Assembly: GCF_019924635.1 (NCBI RefSeq) | Contig: NZ_CP065037.1 | Coordinates: 2,356,001-2,420,000 of the forward strand | Direction: 5' to 3' | Length of the DNA: 64,000 bases | From: Leifsonia sp. ZF2019 | Lineage (GTDB): Bacteria > Actinomycetota > Actinomycetes > Actinomycetales > Microbacteriaceae | In this document: piece by piece, positions 60,379-64,000 of the stretch | Numbering within the stretch: position 1 is the stretch's first letter | Layout: each line of letters opens with the position of its first letter | The notes under the pieces: model-generated | Database searches by the model: none | What the model saw: only the letters and a program-made list of their open reading frames with translations | What the model was told of the DNA's origin: nothing | Translations under genes and position numbers: made by a program

Positions 60379-61398
60379 CTACTCCGCCGCGATGGCGTCG
60401 GTCGGCTGGGGGGCCGCCGCCTTGGGGCGGATCGAGCGAACCTTCTGGTCGTGCTTCTTGATCCCCGCCTCGCCCTCGCGGAACTGCGAGTACATCGGCG
60501 CTGCCAGGAAGATCGTCGAGTACGTGCCGACGATGATGCCGATCAGGAGGGCCAGCGAGATATCGCGCAGTGTCGCCGCACCGAGCGCGTAGGCGCCGAT
60601 GAAGAGGATCGACGCGACCGGGAGCACGGCGACGACGGCGGTGTTGATCGACCGCACGAGGGTCTGGTTGACGGCGAGGTTCACCGACTCCGCGAAGGTC
60701 CGCCGCGTCAGCTCCATCTCCTCGCGGGTGTTCTCCCGGACCTTGTCGAACACCACGACCGTGTCGTACAGCGAATAGCCGAGGATCGTCAGGAAGCCGA
60801 TCATCGTGGCCGGCGAGACCTCGAACCCGACCAGAGCGTAGATGCCCGCGGTGATGATGAGGTCGTGGAACAGCGAGATGATCGCCGACACCGACATCTT
60901 CCAGGTGCGGAAGTACAGCGCCATGGCGATGAACGCCAACAGCAGGAACACGACCAGGCCCTGGATGGACTGCTGCGTCACGTCCGCCCCCCAGGAGGGG
61001 CCGATGAATGTCGACGCGACCTCGGAGTCCGGGACGCCGTAGGCCTTGGCGAGCGCGTCGGCGACCGCCTTGGTCTCGGTGTCGGACAGCTGGTCGGTCT
61101 GCACCTGGACGGCGTTGGAGCCGACCACGCTGACGTGGGAGACGGCGTTCGGCACGACGCTCGTGACGGCGTCCTGCGCCTTGGTGGTGTCGGTGCTCTC
61201 GACGTTCGTGATCTGGAACTGCGAACCGCCGCGGAACTCGATCGAGAAGTTGAAGCCGCCCTTGAGGACCGGGATCAGGATCGACGCGATGACCATGACG
61301 GCCGCGATCGCGTACCAGATCTTGCGCTTGCCGACGAAGTCGAACGAGCGAGCACCCGTGTAGAGGTCGTTGCCGAACTTGGTGAGACGGCTGGCCAT
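60379..61398 (-). CDS. secF: Protein translocase subunit SecF
   Basis: Inner-membrane partner of SecD that drives late steps of protein export using the proton gradient. 339 aa, six helices. The N-terminal helix (WYAIAAVMVIASILIPVLKG), periplasmic domain with IEFRGGSQFQI (the D/E-F-x-G-G motif) and helices 2-6 with FLTILGYSLYDTVVVFDKVREN, the SecF signature near residue 215, are clear. The ATG shares one base with the secD stop. A longer upstream reading is a shadow. Confidence 0.97.
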   Translation of the reverse strand: MASRLTKFGNDLYTGARSFDFVGKRKIWYAIAAVMVIASILIPVLKGGFNFSIEFRGGSQFQITNVESTDTTKAQDAVTSVVPNAVSHVSVVGSNAVQVQTDQLSDTETKAVADALAKAYGVPDSEVASTFIGPSWGADVTQQSIQGLVVFLLLAFIAMALYFRTWKMSVSAIISLFHDLIITAGIYALVGFEVSPATMIGFLTILGYSLYDTVVVFDKVRENTREEMELTRRTFAESVNLAVNQTLVRSINTAVVAVLPVASILFIGAYALGAATLRDISLALLIGIIVGTYSTIFLAAPMYSQFREGEAGIKKHDQKVRSIRPKAAAPQPTDAIAAE

Positions 61399-63137
61399 CA
61401 GGAGTCCTTCCCGTCGGTCGATCGATCGGACGACGACGAGCTCGAAGCGCCGCTCAGCTCGGCGGCCTTGCGCTCGGCGATCGTCTGGCGGCGGGCCGCC
61501 TCCTTGCTGCTGCGCGCAGCGGTTCCGGCACCGACCTTCGCCGCGGACGGCGTGCGGAACTGCGCGGCGCCGCGGTACACGGCGCCCAGCGCCTGCGGGT
61601 CGAGACCGGACCACGCGTGGCCCTCGCTGAAGAACCGCGTACGGCCGAGCAGCTGCAGCGTCGGGTGCGTGAACAGGAGCACGACGATCACGTCGATGAT
61701 CGTGGTCAGACCCAGCGTGAACGCGAAGCCGCGCACATTGGCGGCGGCCAGGATGTACAGCACGATCGCGGCGAGGAGGTTGGTGGCTTTCGACGCGTAG
61801 ATCGTGCGACGGGCGCGCGCCCATCCGGCCTCCACCGCGGATTCGAGACTCCTCCCGTCTCGCAGCTCGTCACGTATTCGTTCGAAGTACACGATGAACG
61901 AGTCCGCTGTGAATCCGATCGCGACGATGAGACCGGCGACGCCCGCGAGCGACAGACGGTAACCGTAGTGCCACGACAGCAGCGAGATCGTCAGCCAGGT
62001 CAGCACGCCGGCCACGACGAGCGAGAAGATCGTGACGAAGCCGAGGAGACGGTACTGGAAGAAGGTGTAGATGCCGACGAGGATCAGACCGATCAGACCC
62101 GCGACGAGACCGCTGATGAGCTGCGAGGCGCCCAGCGTCGCCGAGATGGTGTCCTGGCTCTGAACCTTGAAGCTGAACGGCAGCGCACCGAACTTGAGCT
62201 GGTCGGCCAGTGCCTTGGCGGTCGACTCCGTGAAGTTGCCCGTGATCTGCGGCTTGCCGTCGGTGATCGCGGCCTGCGTCGTCGGTGCGGAGATGACCTT
62301 GCCATCGAGGACGATCGCGAACTGGTTCTGCGCGCCGGTCAAGCCGACGAGGCGAGTGGTGACGTCCGCGAACTGCTTGGTCCCCGTGGAGTCGAACACG
62401 ATGTTGACGGCCCACTGGCCGGTCGTGACGCCCTGCGAGCTCTGCACGAGCCCGGCGGAGGCGTCGCTGATGTTCTGACCCTTCACCTCGACAGGACCGA
62501 GCAGGTACTTGACCTGGTTCTGGTCGTCACAGGTGATGAGCGGCTGGTCGGTCGGCGCCGAGCTGGCGTCCGGATTGCTCTTCGACGAGCACGAGTACGC
62601 GTTGAAGTCGGCCTGCAGCTTGGGCGTCACCCAGGCGAGATCGCTGCCGTTCGTCGGCGATGCGGACGGCGTCGACTGCAGGTCCGGGGCCGGAGTCGGA
62701 GCCGGGGTGGACTTGCCGTCAGCGCCGACGACCTCATTGGTCGGGCCGCCCGAGACCAGGACCGGGCGGAAATCGAGGCGAGCGCTCGACTTGACGCGGT
62801 TCAGGGTCTCTTCGTCGGGCTTGCCCGGCAGGGAGACGACGATGTTGCGCGAGCCCTCGGTGGAGATCTGCGCCTCGGAGATGCCCGAGGCGTCGATGCG
62901 CTGGCGGATGATCGACACGGCCTGGTCCAGCTGCTGCTGCTGGATCTGCTGCCCGTTCTCGACCTGTGGGGTCAGGATCACCTGGGTCCCGCCCTCGAGA
63001 TCGAGGGCGAGCTTCGGCAGCCAGGTCGCGTTGCTGAACAGCACACCGGCGGTGAGGGTGCCCAGGAGCACCACGACCAGCACACCGAGCCACGTCAGCG
63101 AACGCCAGGCTTTCTTGACCGGAGTCGACTTTGCCAC
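61398..63137 (-). CDS. secD: Protein translocase subunit SecD
   Basis: Export motor subunit, 579 aa, six helices. Helix 1 (about residues 13-34) precedes LALDLEGGTQVIL (about 43-55). The large extracellular domain carries an inserted Pro/Ser/Thr-rich stretch (about residues 138-200) with two Cys that could pair. GQWAVNIVFDSTGTKQFADVT and VAIGFTADSFIVYFERIRDELR (near residue 400) are family hallmarks. The C-terminal 60 residues are Ala/Ser/Lys-rich and cytoplasmic. The start is GTG. It follows yajC by 65 bp in the usual yajC-secD-secF order. Confidence 0.96.
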   Translation of the reverse strand: MAKSTPVKKAWRSLTWLGVLVVVLLGTLTAGVLFSNATWLPKLALDLEGGTQVILTPQVENGQQIQQQQLDQAVSIIRQRIDASGISEAQISTEGSRNIVVSLPGKPDEETLNRVKSSARLDFRPVLVSGGPTNEVVGADGKSTPAPTPAPDLQSTPSASPTNGSDLAWVTPKLQADFNAYSCSSKSNPDASSAPTDQPLITCDDQNQVKYLLGPVEVKGQNISDASAGLVQSSQGVTTGQWAVNIVFDSTGTKQFADVTTRLVGLTGAQNQFAIVLDGKVISAPTTQAAITDGKPQITGNFTESTAKALADQLKFGALPFSFKVQSQDTISATLGASQLISGLVAGLIGLILVGIYTFFQYRLLGFVTIFSLVVAGVLTWLTISLLSWHYGYRLSLAGVAGLIVAIGFTADSFIVYFERIRDELRDGRSLESAVEAGWARARRTIYASKATNLLAAIVLYILAAANVRGFAFTLGLTTIIDVIVVLLFTHPTLQLLGRTRFFSEGHAWSGLDPQALGAVYRGAAQFRTPSAAKVGAGTAARSSKEAARRQTIAERKAAELSGASSSSSSDRSTDGKDS

Positions 63138-63202
63138 CTAGGAACTCAGCTTTCTACGAGTGTTCCGCGCACGCCGAAGCGCCGCGGCCCACGGGTCGGG
63201 AG

Positions 63203-63622
63203 TTAGTCGTCGCTCTTCGCGCCGGGCTTCTTGGAGGTCTCGTCGATCCGCTCGCCGTACTCCGGCGTGTCGTGGCGGATGGCGTGGTCCTCGTTGAGCT
63301 CGGCGGAACCGGTCGTGAGTTCAGCGTCGGTGTCGGCCTCGGCCGGCTCGGCGACGGTGGGCTCCACGACGCGGGCGAGCACCTGCCGGTGCACCTTGAT
63401 GACGTGGCCGGGGCTGGTCTCGACGAGCGCGGTGTTGTCGTCCTCGTTGACGGACAGCAGCGTCCCGTAGAGGCCGAAGTTCGTCATGACCTCGGCGCCC
63501 GGCACCATCTTCGAACGCGTCTCGGCCTGCTCGCGCTGGCGCTTGCGGCTGTTGCGGAACATGAAGAAGATGAGGGCCGCCAGGATGACGACCATCACAA
63601 TAGTCAGCGGATCAATGGCCAT
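63203..63622 (-). CDS. yajC: YajC preprotein translocase auxiliary subunit
   Basis: Single-helix membrane protein of the SecDF-YajC complex, 139 aa. The helix is DPLTIVMVVILAALIFFMF (about residues 4-22), followed by RNSRKRQREQAE and the YajC core MVPGAEVMTNFGLYGTLLSV, IKVHRQVLARVV. A 45-residue acidic tail (EPAEADTDAELTTGSAELNED) follows, a common actinobacterial extra. It starts about 56 bp after ruvB. Confidence 0.95.
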   Translation of the reverse strand: MAIDPLTIVMVVILAALIFFMFRNSRKRQREQAETRSKMVPGAEVMTNFGLYGTLLSVNEDDNTALVETSPGHVIKVHRQVLARVVEPTVAEPAEADTDAELTTGSAELNEDHAIRHDTPEYGERIDETSKKPGAKSDD

Positions 63623-63678
63623 GGAATTCTGCCGAACCTTCCGGTGGGAGTCTGTGGGGGCCGAACGGCCACCTCACA

Positions 63679-64000
63679 TCATAAGTCATCCATCAGGGAT
63701 GGTTGCTCCGAACGGCCTTGGCGCGGGCCGGGAATCCCGAAGTGACGCCACGCGGCGGGTGTCGCGACCCGCCCTCGGGGGGTCCGCGACAGCAGCCCGA
63801 TGCGCACCAGGAAGGGCTCGACGACCGATTCGATCGTCTCCGCCTCCTCGCCCACCGAGACCGCGAGCGTGTTCAGGCCGACCGGTCCTCCCTCGAAGCG
63901 TTCCAGGATGGCGTGCAGCACGGCGCGGTCGAGCCGGTCGAGGCCGAGCGGGTCGACATCGTACAGTTCGAGGGCTGCTCCGACGGCAGCGAGATCGGCG
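63679..64000 (-). CDS. ruvB: Holliday junction helicase RuvB, C-terminal end (cut by window edge)
   Basis: Only the last 106 residues are visible; the 5-prime part lies beyond the right edge. The winged-helix C-terminal domain shows [52 protein letters not shown] residues and the [21 protein letters not shown] end. RuvB is the AAA+ motor for branch migration with RuvA. The position upstream of yajC-secD is standard in Actinobacteria. Confidence 0.96.
   Translation of the reverse strand, partial: ADLAAVGAALELYDVDPLGLDRLDRAVLHAILERFEGGPVGLNTLAVSVGEEAETIESVVEPFLVRIGLLSRTPRGRVATPAAWRHFGIPGPRQGRSEQPSLMDDL

Noticed and set aside
57694..61800. Open frame of about 1368 codons opposite rel, the rhodanese gene and secF
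   Set aside because: Runs across three well-supported genes and their gaps with repetitive Arg/Leu/Val/Asp composition; no homology is recognisable.

Overview
The window is a gene-dense, high-GC chromosomal segment. It has 60 protein genes, two of them cut by the window edges, no gap above about 200 bp, frequent GTG starts and many 1-, 4- or 8-bp start/stop overlaps. Gene content and order are those of an actinobacterial core region. The HGxxPAAW and Trp-operon membrane proteins, mIHF, a long-type PyrF, a PriA without helicase motifs and the protein sequences suggest a Microbacteriaceae member close to Leifsonia. That placement is inference from recognition, not from a search. I see no tRNA, rRNA, CRISPR array, insertion sequence, prophage or recent transfer.

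Layout. 1-3498: an edge-truncated phosphoketolase, divergent from a forward alpha/beta hydrolase, then a GNAT acetyltransferase coupled to an EamA exporter. From 3509 to 54756 all 47 genes lie on the minus strand. Read in transcription order (high to low coordinates) they are: rarA; rpsD; a DUF948 gene, a 63-aa membrane protein and alaS-ruvX-mltG-aroE; aroC-aroK-aroB and aroQ; efp-nusB; a DsbA-like lipoprotein; the pyrimidine operon pyrR-pyrB-pyrC-(PH-like)-carA-carB-pyrF running into an mIHF/guanylate-kinase fusion; rpoZ-coaBC-metK-priA-fmt-rsmB-rpe; hisE-hisG-hisF-hisI-trpE-(membrane protein)-(HGxxPAAW)-trpC-trpB-trpA; lgt; gltB-gltD; pyk; and a LolA-like/ABC exporter operon. 54923-57710: forward cyclophilin, DUF349 and an AbiEi-like gene. 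57697-64000: minus-strand yajC-secD-secF-rhodanese-rel, preceded by the edge-truncated ruvB.

Function. The block supplies nucleotides (pyr, gmk), amino acids (his, trp, the shikimate pathway, glutamate), cofactors (SAM, CoA), translation factors (alaS, efp, rpsD, fmt, rsmB), envelope biogenesis (lgt, mltG, secDF-yajC) and DNA maintenance (ruvB, ruvX, rarA, priA). Translational coupling is extensive: hisG-hisF-hisI-trpE, trpC-trpB-trpA, pyrR-pyrB, carA-carB-pyrF-gmk, mltG-aroE and aroK-aroB all overlap by 1, 4 or 8 bp.

Most notable points: the in-frame fusion of the nucleoid protein mIHF to guanylate kinase; a PyrR-binding hairpin just before pyrR whose two departures from consensus form a compensating base pair; loss of helicase motifs in PriA; a 120-residue acidic extension on AroE; a hairpin holding the stop codons of two convergent, overlapping genes; and an orphan AbiEi-like gene. 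No wholly new system was found; this is mostly ordinary core genome.
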